A stretch of 6,146 bases of DNA from contig JASHRB010000129.1 of assembly GCA_030037575.1 (NCBI GenBank), forward strand, positions 1-6,146, in the 5' to 3' direction. Shown in pieces: positions 1 to 6,146 of the stretch. The first letter of the stretch is position 1, and every line of letters starts with the position of its first letter. This stretch comes from Candidatus Sulfotelmatobacter sp. (GTDB taxonomy: Bacteria; Acidobacteriota; Terriglobia; Terriglobales; Acidobacteriaceae). Under the pieces are notes generated by a model. That model searched no databases and was not told where the DNA came from. It saw only the letters and a list, made by a program, of their open reading frames with translations. A program made the translations under genes and the position numbers.

Positions 1-749
1 GATCCACGCGGGGCTTTCGCATCGTTGCAATGAACCACCTTCGCATTGTGCAGGCCAATGGTGGCATCGAGTTGTGACAGTGTGTTGTAAATGCCTGCGC
101 TGCTGACGATGTCATATCCTGCGACGTGCGTGTGGCAAGTGTCGATGCAGGCGGCGATTGGAACGACGCCGCGCAGGCGATCGATGATTTCGGCGACCTG
201 TTCGAAGCTGCCGCCGAGCGAAAACTCGCTGCCGGCAGTGTTCTCGATCAGAATTGTCAATCCCTCTTGTGCGAGGTCGAGTCCCTGCGTAGCAGCAGCG
301 ATTGCTGCTCCAGTCTGTAAAAGACCCGCTTCACGATCAGTCCCGCGAAACGAGCCAGGATGCAGAACTAAATAATCGGCACAGACCATAAGCGCACGCT
401 TGATTTCGCCGCGAAAAGCTTCGATCGACCTCTTCAGGAACAACTGATTTGTGCTGGCCAGATTCACAAGATAATTGGTGTGAATGACAAGCGGCTTGAG
501 CTCGTATTTCGCGCGCAGTCGAAGCATTTTCTCGCATAACGGATAACTCAGTTCGCAGGGCGCCCACTGGCGTGGACTCGAGGAGAAAATTTGTAGCGTG
601 TTGCAACCCAGGCGGTGGGCGCGCTCAGCGGCGTTGTGAATTCCTCCCGCGGTAGATGTGTGAATCCCGATGCGCCGCGAAGTGAGGGGGCGCAGACGCT
701 GCGGCGCGGGACCGAGGACATCGTGCTCGAAGGCCACGGAGCGGGGCAT
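1..749 (-). CDS. nfo: Endonuclease IV (AP endonuclease), C-terminus cut by the window edge
   Basis: This is an apurinic/apyrimidinic endonuclease of base-excision repair, a zinc-dependent TIM-barrel enzyme that cuts 5' to abasic sites. The frame is open from 749 to base 1, giving 249 complete codons. Motifs appear in the order known from E. coli Nfo: GIHTSTAGG at residues 28-36, QIFSSSPRQW at 53-62, VIHTNYLVNLAS (H90), LHPGS (H130), IENTAG (E169), CIDTCHTHVAGYD (D203, H206) and VHCNDAK (H240). These correspond to E. coli metal ligands H69, H109, E145, D179, H182 and H216. The remaining ligands (D229, H231 and E261 in E. coli) lie beyond the window. The start is uncertain. The ATG at 749 leaves about 25 residues before the first conserved strand, which E. 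coli lacks, and has no Shine-Dalgarno sequence. An in-frame ATG also lies at 785 and a GTG at 737. The family call is secure; only the N-terminus is open. Confidence 0.93.
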   Translation of the reverse strand, partial: MPRSVAFEHDVLGPAPQRLRPLTSRRIGIHTSTAGGIHNAAERAHRLGCNTLQIFSSSPRQWAPCELSYPLCEKMLRLRAKYELKPLVIHTNYLVNLASTNQLFLKRSIEAFRGEIKRALMVCADYLVLHPGSFRGTDREAGLLQTGAAIAAATQGLDLAQEGLTILIENTAGSEFSLGGSFEQVAEIIDRLRGVVPIAACIDTCHTHVAGYDIVSSAGIYNTLSQLDATIGLHNAKVVHCNDAKAPRG

Positions 750-755
750 GAAAAC

Positions 756-761
756 AGTATA
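756..761 (-). promoter_or_regulatory. Candidate -10 element placed for a leaderless nfo transcript
   Basis: On the minus strand TATACT (5 of 6 matches to TATAAT) ends six bases before the A of the ATG at 749. A transcript from this element would therefore start at or next to the start codon, which would fit the missing ribosome binding site. No good -35 box is visible at 16-18 bp (TGGGCT at 17 bp matches only 3 of 6). This is a weak prediction from sequence alone. Confidence 0.28.
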
Positions 762-954
762 AAAGCCCAAGTTGGCCAAGCCCATCGATCCGCGGCCCCG
801 TCGGTTCGTTTGTTCCGACCCGCTCCTCTTGCAGAAGGACGAGTGAGTTTGCGGTTAAAGCAATGCAACGATAAACTTGGTCTATCTGCCTGCGGGCGAA
901 AGTGTGTGAGTTTGGCAGGGCGCGCAGCGTAAAGTCTTTGTCAACCAGCTATTC

Positions 955-958
955 AGGA
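955..958 (+). promoter_or_regulatory. Ribosome binding site of aroF
   Basis: AGGA lies eight bases before the ATG at 967, a normal Shine-Dalgarno spacing. It supports that ATG as the start, which also matches the N-terminus of family members that begin at the first strand of the regulatory domain. Confidence 0.5.
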
Positions 959-966
959 CCGAACCT

Positions 967-2022
967 ATGCTAGTCGTTATGAAGGCGCACGCCACCGAAG
1001 AGCAGGTGCGCCTGGTTTGCGAAAAAATAGAAAAACTCGGCTACCGCCCGCATGCGATGCCCGGTGCCACCCGCACGGCGATCGGAATCACCGGGAACAG
1101 CGGCGTGTTCGAGCACGGCACGCTGGAAGAAATGCCGGGCGTGCAGGAAGTCATCAAAGTTTCGAAGCCCTATAAGCTGGTCAGCCGCGACCTCAAAGAA
1201 GACAACACCATCATCCGCTTTACCGCCACTGAGGCGACGATTGGCGGGCAGGGACTGGCCGTCGTAGCAGGGCCTTGTGCCATCGAGAGCCGCGACCAAG
1301 CCTTTGCGGTTGCGGGGCGTGTTGTTCGGGCGGGGGCGCAGTTCTTTCGCGGCGGCGCTTACAAGCCGCGAACTTCACCCTATTCGTTTCAGGGGCTGGG
1401 GGAAGAAGCGCTGCAGATCATGGCGGAAATTCGGCAGCGATATGGAATAAAGATCATCACCGAAGCGATCGACAACGAATCGCTCGATCTGGTCGAAGAA
1501 TACGCCGATATGATCCAGATTGGTGCGCGCAATATGCAGAATTTCTCCCTGCTCAAACGCGCCGGGCGCTCGAAGAAGCCGGTTTTGCTGAAACGAGGAA
1601 TGTCGGCGACGCTGGAAGAATTCCTTATGGCGGCTGAATACATTTTGAGCGAAGGCAATTATAACGTTGCGCTGTGCGAACGCGGCGTGCGTACTTTTGC
1701 CGATCACACTCGCAACACTCTCGACCTCAGTGTGGTGCCGGCGGTGCAACGGTTGAGCCACCTGCCGATACTGGTCGATCCGAGCCACGGTACAGGCAAG
1801 CGGAATAAAGTCACGCCACTTTCGCGCGCGGCGGTTGCGGTTGGCGCCGATGGATTGATGGTCGAAGTTCACAACAAACCTGACGAGGCCATGTCGGATG
1901 GTCCACAATCGTTGTTTCCCGATCAGTTCGATGAATTGATGGGGCAGGTGCGCCAGATCGCCGCGGTGGTGGGAAGGACTGTGCCGGGGATTGGGGTCAA
2001 GAATTCGTTCGCCATGATCTAG
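967..2022 (+). CDS. aroF: 3-deoxy-7-phosphoheptulonate (DAHP) synthase, type I-beta, with N-terminal ferredoxin-like domain
   Basis: The enzyme condenses phosphoenolpyruvate and erythrose 4-phosphate to DAHP, the first step of the shikimate pathway to aromatic amino acids, in the cytoplasm. Residues 1 to about 75 (from [13 protein letters not shown] to SKPYKLVSR) form the ferredoxin-like regulatory domain seen in the Thermotoga maritima enzyme, where it mediates tyrosine/phenylalanine feedback. The barrel follows with AGPCAIES (C104), [18 protein letters not shown] (128-145), [18 protein letters not shown] (K209), [16 protein letters not shown] (H274), VEVH (E300) and SDGPQS (D311). C104, H274, E300 and D311 are the four metal ligands at the same spacing as T. 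maritima C102, H272, E298 and D309, so the protein should be active. At 351 residues it is slightly longer than T. maritima, through a C-terminal tail of about 14 residues. No chorismate mutase domain is fused. A gap of only 45 bp separates it from the next gene, so co-transcription is possible. Confidence 0.97.
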   Translation: MLVVMKAHATEEQVRLVCEKIEKLGYRPHAMPGATRTAIGITGNSGVFEHGTLEEMPGVQEVIKVSKPYKLVSRDLKEDNTIIRFTATEATIGGQGLAVVAGPCAIESRDQAFAVAGRVVRAGAQFFRGGAYKPRTSPYSFQGLGEEALQIMAEIRQRYGIKIITEAIDNESLDLVEEYADMIQIGARNMQNFSLLKRAGRSKKPVLLKRGMSATLEEFLMAAEYILSEGNYNVALCERGVRTFADHTRNTLDLSVVPAVQRLSHLPILVDPSHGTGKRNKVTPLSRAAVAVGADGLMVEVHNKPDEAMSDGPQSLFPDQFDELMGQVRQIAAVVGRTVPGIGVKNSFAMI

Positions 2023-2067
2023 TAGCCCCGTTCGTTCAGGGAAAGCATTCGGCGTTGCGAGAAACAT

Positions 2068-3441
2068 ATGTTTGGGAGCAGAAGTCGTACTGATGGCAGC
2101 GGCACCGCGGTTTTGGCAGCGATTTTGCTGTTTTCCCCCTGCGCACTGCTTGCACAGCGCGGCCCGGGCGGGGCGGTTGGCGGCGGCCTTGCCGGCGGGG
2201 GCGGACTGAGCGGACCGACGGGCATTGCCAGCGGGCTCGATACCAAGGACGATCTGAAGGGATTTCATGAAGTGCTTGCCCTGCAAGCGAGCGGGCCGCA
2301 GATCCTCCAGTACAACACAATGCTAAAGATCACGGCGACGGCGACCGCTGAATTGCGAAACCTCCGGGAGGCGGCAGCCAAAGAAAACAGGGCAGAATTG
2401 AAGAATCGGGGTCCAAGTTTGAAGCAGGCTGTCGAAGCGATGCGCAATGCGAATTCCGAATTTCTCGAACAGCTCTCGGACGCGCAAAAAGCCGGACTGA
2501 AAGAAAACATTCGAAGAATCGCGCGGCTCGATTCGCAACTGGCGCAACAGCTGCGAGCTTTGGACGGACAAGTGGCTCTGGCGAGGGCTTCCCTCCAGCA
2601 AATTATCGCGTCGGCGCAAGAACTGGATAGCACGCTCGCAAGTTTTCAAAGCGAACAGCTTGATCTGGGCGATGAAATGAGCATCGCCACGACCATGACG
2701 GACCAACCCGTTAGCTTTCATCTTCAATCTTTGAAAAGCTTGCTCAGATTTGAAAACCAGTCTGTCACCACCAATACGGTGGGGACGATCTCCAAGGGAG
2801 CAGAATTGGCGGGCCATAGCACATTCCGCTTTGAGCTCGAGGCCGACTTGTCAGATTTGCAGCAGAACATGACCGACGTGCTGCGAGCGGAATTGAATAG
2901 ATCAGATTCCTGCGGGGAGGAGATCGCGGTTCAAACCGCGGTTCTTACGCCGTCGAGTCCGGCCAGCCTTGCGGTAGCGCAATTGCACTATGAACGCTGG
3001 GCCTGTTTTGGCCGTGGAATGGCCAATGAAATGGCCGAAGGCAATGGCACCATTGAAGTGAAGCTGACGCCCGCGATAAAAAATGGCTCGTTGTGCTTAG
3101 TGCCGGAGATTGGCAAGGTTGATGCGCAGGGATTGGTGGGCGATTTGCTTCGCTCGGGTTCGCTTGGCGAAGCAGTGCGCGACAAAGTGGCCGAATCGGT
3201 TCTCAATGTGCTGCTCCAGGCTACGGATTACAAAACCATGCTGCCTGCGACCGCCCTGGGTTCTGTCATGCTGCAGCGACTCGGGTTCGAAGGCTCCGGG
3301 GCAGGGAAGTTGAGCGCCGTACTCGAGGGCGACATTGCAGTTTCAGACGATAAAGTTTCCTCGTTGATTAGCCAGCTAAAAGCCGCTGAAGCCGGTCAGG
3401 TAAAGCGACAGACGGTGGCCGGGCAAACCTCGCAGCGTTAA
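2068..3441 (+). CDS. Secreted protein of unknown function: helical N-terminal region plus Cys-containing beta-rich C-terminal half
   Basis: The function is not recognised. Residues 1 to about 29 look like a Sec signal peptide: Arg-rich start, hydrophobic stretch TAVLAAILLFSPCALLA, likely cleavage after ALLA before QRG. There is no lipobox. A Gly-rich linker covers residues 32-53. Residues 60-200 are rich in Ala, Leu, Gln, Glu and Arg and should be helical, possibly coiled coil, including FLEQLSDAQKAGLKENI. From about residue 210 the pattern changes to alternating beta strands (FRFELEAD, EIAVQTAVL, IEVKLTP, LCLVPEIGKVDA) followed by amphipathic helices (VGDLLRSGSLGEAVRDKV). The mature protein has three cysteines, C282, C313 and C343, so one disulfide is possible. 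The strand-plus-helix pattern of the C-terminal half is vaguely like tubular lipid-binding domains, but this is weak inference. The shape resembles conserved hypothetical exported proteins of Acidobacteriota, from memory only. The ATG at 2068 has only a poor Shine-Dalgarno (GAGA) but is the start that gives a complete signal peptide. Confidence 0.85.
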   Translation: MFGSRSRTDGSGTAVLAAILLFSPCALLAQRGPGGAVGGGLAGGGGLSGPTGIASGLDTKDDLKGFHEVLALQASGPQILQYNTMLKITATATAELRNLREAAAKENRAELKNRGPSLKQAVEAMRNANSEFLEQLSDAQKAGLKENIRRIARLDSQLAQQLRALDGQVALARASLQQIIASAQELDSTLASFQSEQLDLGDEMSIATTMTDQPVSFHLQSLKSLLRFENQSVTTNTVGTISKGAELAGHSTFRFELEADLSDLQQNMTDVLRAELNRSDSCGEEIAVQTAVLTPSSPASLAVAQLHYERWACFGRGMANEMAEGNGTIEVKLTPAIKNGSLCLVPEIGKVDAQGLVGDLLRSGSLGEAVRDKVAESVLNVLLQATDYKTMLPATALGSVMLQRLGFEGSGAGKLSAVLEGDIAVSDDKVSSLISQLKAAEAGQVKRQTVAGQTSQR

Positions 3442-3501
3442 CTGAATGGCGAAATAATTCCTCTCTGGTAATCTAATTTTCTCGGGGCGATCGACCGTAT
3501 C

Positions 3502-4686
3502 TTGAGGAAACTCCTGGTTGTCACTTTTTTGCTTCCGGTTTTGGCCGCGCTTGGCTGGTGGCGCTTTTACGAGCGCTCCCTGCCTGATTTCGGCCCCTCC
3601 TATCGCGAATACGCCTATGTCACCAATGGCAGGAGCAACACGGTAAGCGTAATCGACCTGCGAACGTTTCAACCGGCAAAAACTATTGCTGTAGGTGTTT
3701 CGCCCATGGGAGTTGCGGCGAGCACAAAAAAGAATGAGATTTACGTAGTTAATTCCGGATCAGACAACGTGAGCATCATCGATGCCGAGCGCAACTCGGT
3801 TGTGGCTACTCTCGGGGTCCATGCGAGACCTTACTTCATCGATGTTTCCGAGGATGGCAAGCGTGCCTACGTGGCAAATTCCGGTTCTGCAAACGTTTCG
3901 CTCATCGATTTGGACAAGCGCGTGGTTCTCGCCAATGTGCGGGTCGGCGCTGCGCCTGGGCTGGCGCGCGTTTCGCCCGACGGCACCACGGTTGTAGTTT
4001 CGAATCGAGGTGACAACACCGTTTCGCTGATTGACGCCAAGCAGCTGCGCCTGCGCGCCACCTTGCCGGTATGCGCGCAGCCTGAAGATATTGCCATTTT
4101 GCCGGATTCGAGCAAAGCGTTTGTCGCCTGTACGGGATCCGCACAAGTTGCGTCGATTGCCTTAAAACACGGCGAACAAGCAGGCGACCAGGTTCTCGCA
4201 TTACTCGATGTCGGACGAACGCCAATCGATCTCACCTTGAAGCCTGACGGCGGGGAGTTGATGGTTTGCGACTTCGATTCCGACAGCATTTCGATCATTG
4301 AAACCGGAAACAATGAAGTTGGGAGCAGCGCGCTGGTTGGCCAGCACCCCGTCCGCGGGCTTGTCACGGGCGACAACTCAAGGCTCTACGTCAGCAATTT
4401 CGGTTCAAATGATGTTGCCGTCTATGACATCGACCTGGGCCGGTTGATTACGACTCTGCCGGTGGGGAGCCATCCCGAGGGTTTGGCCCTATCGCAGGAC
4501 GAAAACTATCTTCTGGCGCTCGACACGCAATCGGGCGATGTAACCGTGATTCAGCGCCGTACACCGCGGAAGCTCGAGCCAAGTGAATATTCCTTGTTGA
4601 CTTTGATTCCTGTAGGTGTGCAGCCGAATGCAATCGTGGTGAAAGCCTTCCGGCTCAGCAAAGCGAAAAATCCCGGCACCAGGTAG
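3502..4686 (+). CDS. Membrane-anchored YVTN-family beta-propeller protein
   Basis: Residues 1-20 (a basic RK followed by LLVVTFLLPVLAALGWW) form a signal anchor or uncleaved signal peptide, so the propeller should sit outside the inner membrane. The rest is tandem repeats of about 40-43 residues with the consensus YVxNxGSxxVSxID...VxxxPxGxAxS. Copies begin near residues 38 (YAYVTNGRSNTVSVID), 80 (IYVVNSGSDNVSIID), 122 (AYVANSGSANVSLID), 164 (VVVSNRGDNTVSLID), 206 (AFVACTGSAQVASI), 253 (LMVCDFDSDSISII), 295 (LYVSNFGSNDVAVYD) and 337 (LLALDTQSGDVTVI). This gives seven or eight blades, and the fifth, sixth and eighth are degenerate. YVTN propellers are binding scaffolds; no catalytic residue is evident and the ligand is unknown. 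The start is TTG at 3502. An in-frame stop at 3469-3471 leaves no upstream ATG, and no clear Shine-Dalgarno is seen. It lies 60 bp after the preceding secreted-protein gene, so an operon is plausible. Confidence 0.9.
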   Translation: MRKLLVVTFLLPVLAALGWWRFYERSLPDFGPSYREYAYVTNGRSNTVSVIDLRTFQPAKTIAVGVSPMGVAASTKKNEIYVVNSGSDNVSIIDAERNSVVATLGVHARPYFIDVSEDGKRAYVANSGSANVSLIDLDKRVVLANVRVGAAPGLARVSPDGTTVVVSNRGDNTVSLIDAKQLRLRATLPVCAQPEDIAILPDSSKAFVACTGSAQVASIALKHGEQAGDQVLALLDVGRTPIDLTLKPDGGELMVCDFDSDSISIIETGNNEVGSSALVGQHPVRGLVTGDNSRLYVSNFGSNDVAVYDIDLGRLITTLPVGSHPEGLALSQDENYLLALDTQSGDVTVIQRRTPRKLEPSEYSLLTLIPVGVQPNAIVVKAFRLSKAKNPGTR

Positions 4687-4705
4687 CTGGTTGCCTTCGA
4701 ATCAG

Positions 4706-4723
4706 GCGGAAGAGTCTTTCCGC
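4706..4723. terminator. Hairpin between convergent genes, possible bidirectional terminator
   Basis: GCGGAA (4706-4711) and TTCCGC (4718-4723) form a perfect 6-bp stem around the six-base loop GAGTCT, in the 36 bp between the two facing stop codons. The last stem base overlaps the bacilliredoxin stop codon. No T-run follows on either strand, so it is not a classical intrinsic terminator. Position is the main support. Confidence 0.35.
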
Positions 4724-5166
4724 TATCGAGGTGTCGGCTTAGCGCAAAATTTGTCCAAAGCCGCTCTCAAATCGGCGGCGATTGCGGTCGCTTCCCGCGA
4801 TTCGATGTCGCGGCGCGGCATCATGTATACGAGTTGGCCATCGCGCAGAAGCGCAATGGCAGGCGACGAGGGAGGCTGGCCGCTAAAATAAGTGCGCGCC
4901 CTTTCCGTGGCTTCCACGTCCTGGCCTGCGAACACAGTAAATTTCCTGTCTGGATGCGTGCCATTCTGCAGAGCCATTCGGACGGAAGGACGCATGCGAC
5001 CCGCAGCGCACCCGCAAATCGAATTCACGACCACCATGACCGTGCCAGCTTGTCCGGCCAGCGCCCGGTCAACCGCATCCGCGGTTCGCAGTTCTTCGAT
5101 GCCCAGACGGGTTAGTTCTTGGCGCATCGGGATTACCATGATTTCAGGGTACAAGGCAGGCTCCAT
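4723..5166 (-). CDS. Bacilliredoxin, BrxA/BrxB (YphP/YqiW) family
   Basis: This is a small thioredoxin-fold protein. In Firmicutes the family removes bacillithiol from S-bacillithiolated proteins. The 147 residues match the usual length of about 144. The family signature is clear: MRQELTRLGIEEL near 14-26, VVVNSICGCAAG at 45-56 with the CGC active site (C51, C53), PSVRMALQN, FTVFAGQDVEATERAR (76-91), YFSGQPPSSPAIALL (93-107) and a C-terminal Cys (C141) like that of Bacillus YphP. The ATG at 5166 was chosen because it gives an N-terminus matching the family (MEPALYPEIMVIPMRQEL). An upstream in-frame ATG at 5283 would add 39 residues without family resemblance. The Shine-Dalgarno is poor (GAAAA). 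It is convergent with the beta-propeller gene and divergent from the gene on its right, so it is probably monocistronic. The true low-molecular-weight thiol partner in this organism is not known from the sequence. Confidence 0.95.
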   Translation of the reverse strand: MEPALYPEIMVIPMRQELTRLGIEELRTADAVDRALAGQAGTVMVVVNSICGCAAGRMRPSVRMALQNGTHPDRKFTVFAGQDVEATERARTYFSGQPPSSPAIALLRDGQLVYMMPRRDIESREATAIAADLRAALDKFCAKPTPR

Positions 5167-5194
5167 TTTTCGAGAGTTGAGAATTGCTGCTGTG

Positions 5195-5200
5195 ATTCTA
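5195..5200 (-). promoter_or_regulatory. Candidate -10 box of the bacilliredoxin gene
   Basis: TAGAAT on the minus strand matches TATAAT at five of six positions and would give a 5' leader of about 22 bases before the ATG at 5166. The -35 region is poor (TTTTCT at 17 bp). This is a weak prediction. Confidence 0.22.
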
Positions 5201-5222
5201 ATGCAGAAATCGAATGCAGAAA
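5200..5222. repeat. Two direct copies of AATGCAGAAA, 13-bp period, in the divergent promoter region
   Basis: AATGCAGAAA occurs at 5200-5209 and again at 5213-5222, separated by TCG. The pair lies 34 bp upstream of the bacilliredoxin start and 73 bp upstream of the ATG at 5295. On the minus strand the left copy touches a possible -10 box, TAGAAT (5195-5200, 5 of 6 matches), so the repeats would cover the spacer and -35 region of the bacilliredoxin promoter. The sequence repeat is certain; a role as an operator is a guess. Confidence 0.5.
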
Positions 5223-5294
5223 AATTCCGGTCCGGGCTGAACAGCTGCAGCTTTGGCGTAAGCATCTGCCGCCATTTTGGCATCCTAAAGGGCG

Positions 5295-5399
5295 ATGAAT
5301 ATCGTTCGTTGTGTGCCCATCTTCTTGCTTTTTATCGGAGCGGGTCCCGTGTATCCGCCGTCCAACTGGGCTCGGTGTCAGACGATTGCCGCCTTTTGA
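5295..5399 (+). CDS. Short signal-peptide ORF, probably the displaced N-terminus of the next gene
   Basis: The ATG at 5295 opens a 34-codon frame whose first 16 residues (MNIVRCVPIFLLFIGA) are a textbook signal peptide or membrane anchor. It ends at the TGA at 5397-5399, within the sequence TTT TGA G. The downstream envelope-protein frame is +1 relative to this one and reads TTT GAG across the same T-run. Removing one T from 5394-5397 would fuse the two into one reading frame continuing IAAF-ENRPVRIVMKNV. An AAAGGG sits only two bases before the ATG, too close for a good ribosome binding site. It may instead be a chance ORF or a short leader; no homology is claimed. Confidence 0.45.
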   Translation: MNIVRCVPIFLLFIGAGPVYPPSNWARCQTIAAF

Positions 5400-5421
5400 G
5401 AACCGTCCCGTACGAATCGTC

Positions 5422-6146
5422 ATGAAGAACGTAATGTACCACTACAGCTTGCCCGTCGTGGTGCACATCTTTCAGCTTCAAGGGGAACTGCTTCCGCTAA
5501 AAAATGGAGCCACGGTTGCGTTAGACGACAAAAGCTCTTTTGCGATTTCGCTGGCCTCCCCCGAGATTGCCATAAGCTGCGATGCTCTGGCTCGGGTGTT
5601 GAACCAGAAGGTTTTCTCGTCTCCCGATGCGCCCATTAAGAATCTGAGTATCGCGAATAAAAACAACCAGCTCGCGATTACGGGCAAGTTTCATCAGAAG
5701 GGGGACATTGATTTCGAAGCGGTCGGTACGCTTTCAGCGAATGTTGACGGGCGAATCCGTCTTCATTGCGAGCATTTGAGGGCCGGGCATCTTCCGGTGA
5801 AAGGTATTCTGGATTTGCTCGGCATCAAGCTGGCGCACTTGATCAACACCAATAAAGTTGCCGGAATTTCCCTCGACAAAGATGACATTCTGATCGATCC
5901 GCAAGAGATTCTGCCGGCCCCGCACATTCATGGTAAGGTCACGGCGGTGCGGATTCAGGGCAACGAGATTGTGCAGATTTTCGGTTCTGCGCAGAAAACG
6001 GACTTTGCTGCCCAGCAGACCGGAAACTTCATAGCTCTGCACAATGGGGATGTTCGTTTCGGGAAATTAACCATGCGCGACGCCGATATTGTGATGGTTG
6101 ATCTTGATCGAAGCAACGCCTTTGATTTTTATATCGACCACTATCA
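5422..6146 (+). CDS. Conserved envelope protein, possibly lipid-binding (LmeA/DUF2993-like); 3' end cut by the window edge
   Basis: The frame is open from 5299 to the right edge, and 241 codons are visible from the ATG at 5422. Recognisable segments are VVVHIFQLQGELLP (12-25), LDDKSSFAISLASPEIAISCDALARVLN (35-61), PDAPIKNLSI, GTLSANVDGRIRLH (102-115), HLPVKGILDLLGIKLAHLIN (123-142), ILIDPQEILPAPHIHGKVTAVRI (156-178), FGKLTMRDADIVMVD (213-227) and FDFYIDHY at the edge. The pattern of amphipathic beta strands, a PVKGxLDLLG helix and a GKVTAVRIxGNEIVQ strand resembles exported acidobacterial hypothetical proteins and, more loosely, LmeA/DUF2993 phospholipid-binding proteins. A lipid-binding role is inference. 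No ribosome binding site precedes the ATG at 5422 or the ATG at 5434, and this frame has no signal peptide of its own, whereas the 5295-5399 frame carries one. The true N-terminus may therefore lie there, with a one-base shift between them. Confidence 0.8.
   Translation, partial: MKNVMYHYSLPVVVHIFQLQGELLPLKNGATVALDDKSSFAISLASPEIAISCDALARVLNQKVFSSPDAPIKNLSIANKNNQLAITGKFHQKGDIDFEAVGTLSANVDGRIRLHCEHLRAGHLPVKGILDLLGIKLAHLINTNKVAGISLDKDDILIDPQEILPAPHIHGKVTAVRIQGNEIVQIFGSAQKTDFAAQQTGNFIALHNGDVRFGKLTMRDADIVMVDLDRSNAFDFYIDHY

Noticed and set aside
1..5. GATCC at the first base, which could suggest a cloning-site junction
   Set aside because: The endonuclease IV frame runs intact to base 1 and the right end shows no matching site, so there is no evidence of a chimeric junction.
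849..877. TTGCGG and TAAACT at 17-bp spacing upstream of aroF as a promoter
   Set aside because: They match the consensus at only 3 and 4 of 6 positions, a level expected by chance in a 217-bp gap.
91..932. Plus-strand frames at 91-375, 126-320 and 615-932, and minus-strand frames at 337-606 and 548-868
   Set aside because: Those within 1-749 overlap the endonuclease IV frame, whose catalytic motifs are intact. The parts reaching into the divergent gap show no signal peptide, motif or ribosome binding site.
1375..2286. A 303-codon open frame on the minus strand opposite aroF
   Set aside because: The plus strand encodes an unmistakable DAHP synthase with all metal ligands. The antisense translation is rich in Arg, His and Gln without any recognisable motif, as expected for a shadow in GC-rich DNA.
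2925..2944. Inverted repeat CGCGGTT-CA-AACCGCG, followed by a second copy of CGCGGTTC
   Set aside because: It lies inside the secreted-protein gene and encodes ordinary residues (AVQTAV). The two-base loop is too tight for a hairpin, so it looks like chance from repeated Ala-Val codons.
3583..4641. Tandem repeats at DNA level in the propeller gene
   Set aside because: The repetition is at protein level (YVTN blades). The DNA copies have diverged strongly, so this is not a DNA repeat array.
4892..5425. A 177-codon plus-strand frame across the bacilliredoxin gene and its upstream region
   Set aside because: It overlaps the bacilliredoxin gene on the opposite strand, has no recognisable motif, and its composition fits an antisense frame.

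Overview
The window (about 56% GC by eye) looks like a chromosomal segment of a Gram-negative, free-living bacterium. The protein families suggest Acidobacteriota, but this is an inference from family resemblance, not a proven placement. No mobile element, tRNA, rRNA or CRISPR array was seen. Six protein-coding genes fill most of the window, and the two at the edges are cut by the window ends.

Layout: (1) On the minus strand from about 749 to the left edge is a 3'-truncated endonuclease IV (nfo), an AP endonuclease of base-excision repair. (2) A 217-bp divergent region follows. (3) Three plus-strand genes come next, with gaps of only 45 and 60 bp: aroF (type I-beta DAHP synthase with an N-terminal ferredoxin-like regulatory domain), a secreted two-part protein of unknown function (signal peptide, Gly-rich linker, helical region, Cys-containing beta-rich C-terminal half), and a membrane-anchored YVTN-type beta-propeller. 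(4) The propeller gene converges on a minus-strand bacilliredoxin (BrxA/BrxB family, CGC motif), with a hairpin between the two stop codons. (5) A 255-bp divergent region holds a 10-bp direct repeat and a short signal-peptide-like ORF. (6) A plus-strand gene for a conserved envelope protein, possibly lipid-binding, runs off the right edge.

How the genes relate: nfo and the bacilliredoxin are both stress or repair functions, but they are not adjacent. aroF makes the first shikimate-pathway intermediate, and its two tightly spaced downstream neighbours are envelope proteins with no obvious metabolic link to it.

The most interesting point is at the start of the last gene. A 34-codon ORF (5295-5399) encodes a convincing signal peptide and ends at a UUU UGA. 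Moving +1 within the TTTT run at 5394-5397 joins it directly to the envelope-protein frame. This is either a one-base insertion or error, or a recoding site. Nothing else in the window amounts to a clear new system.
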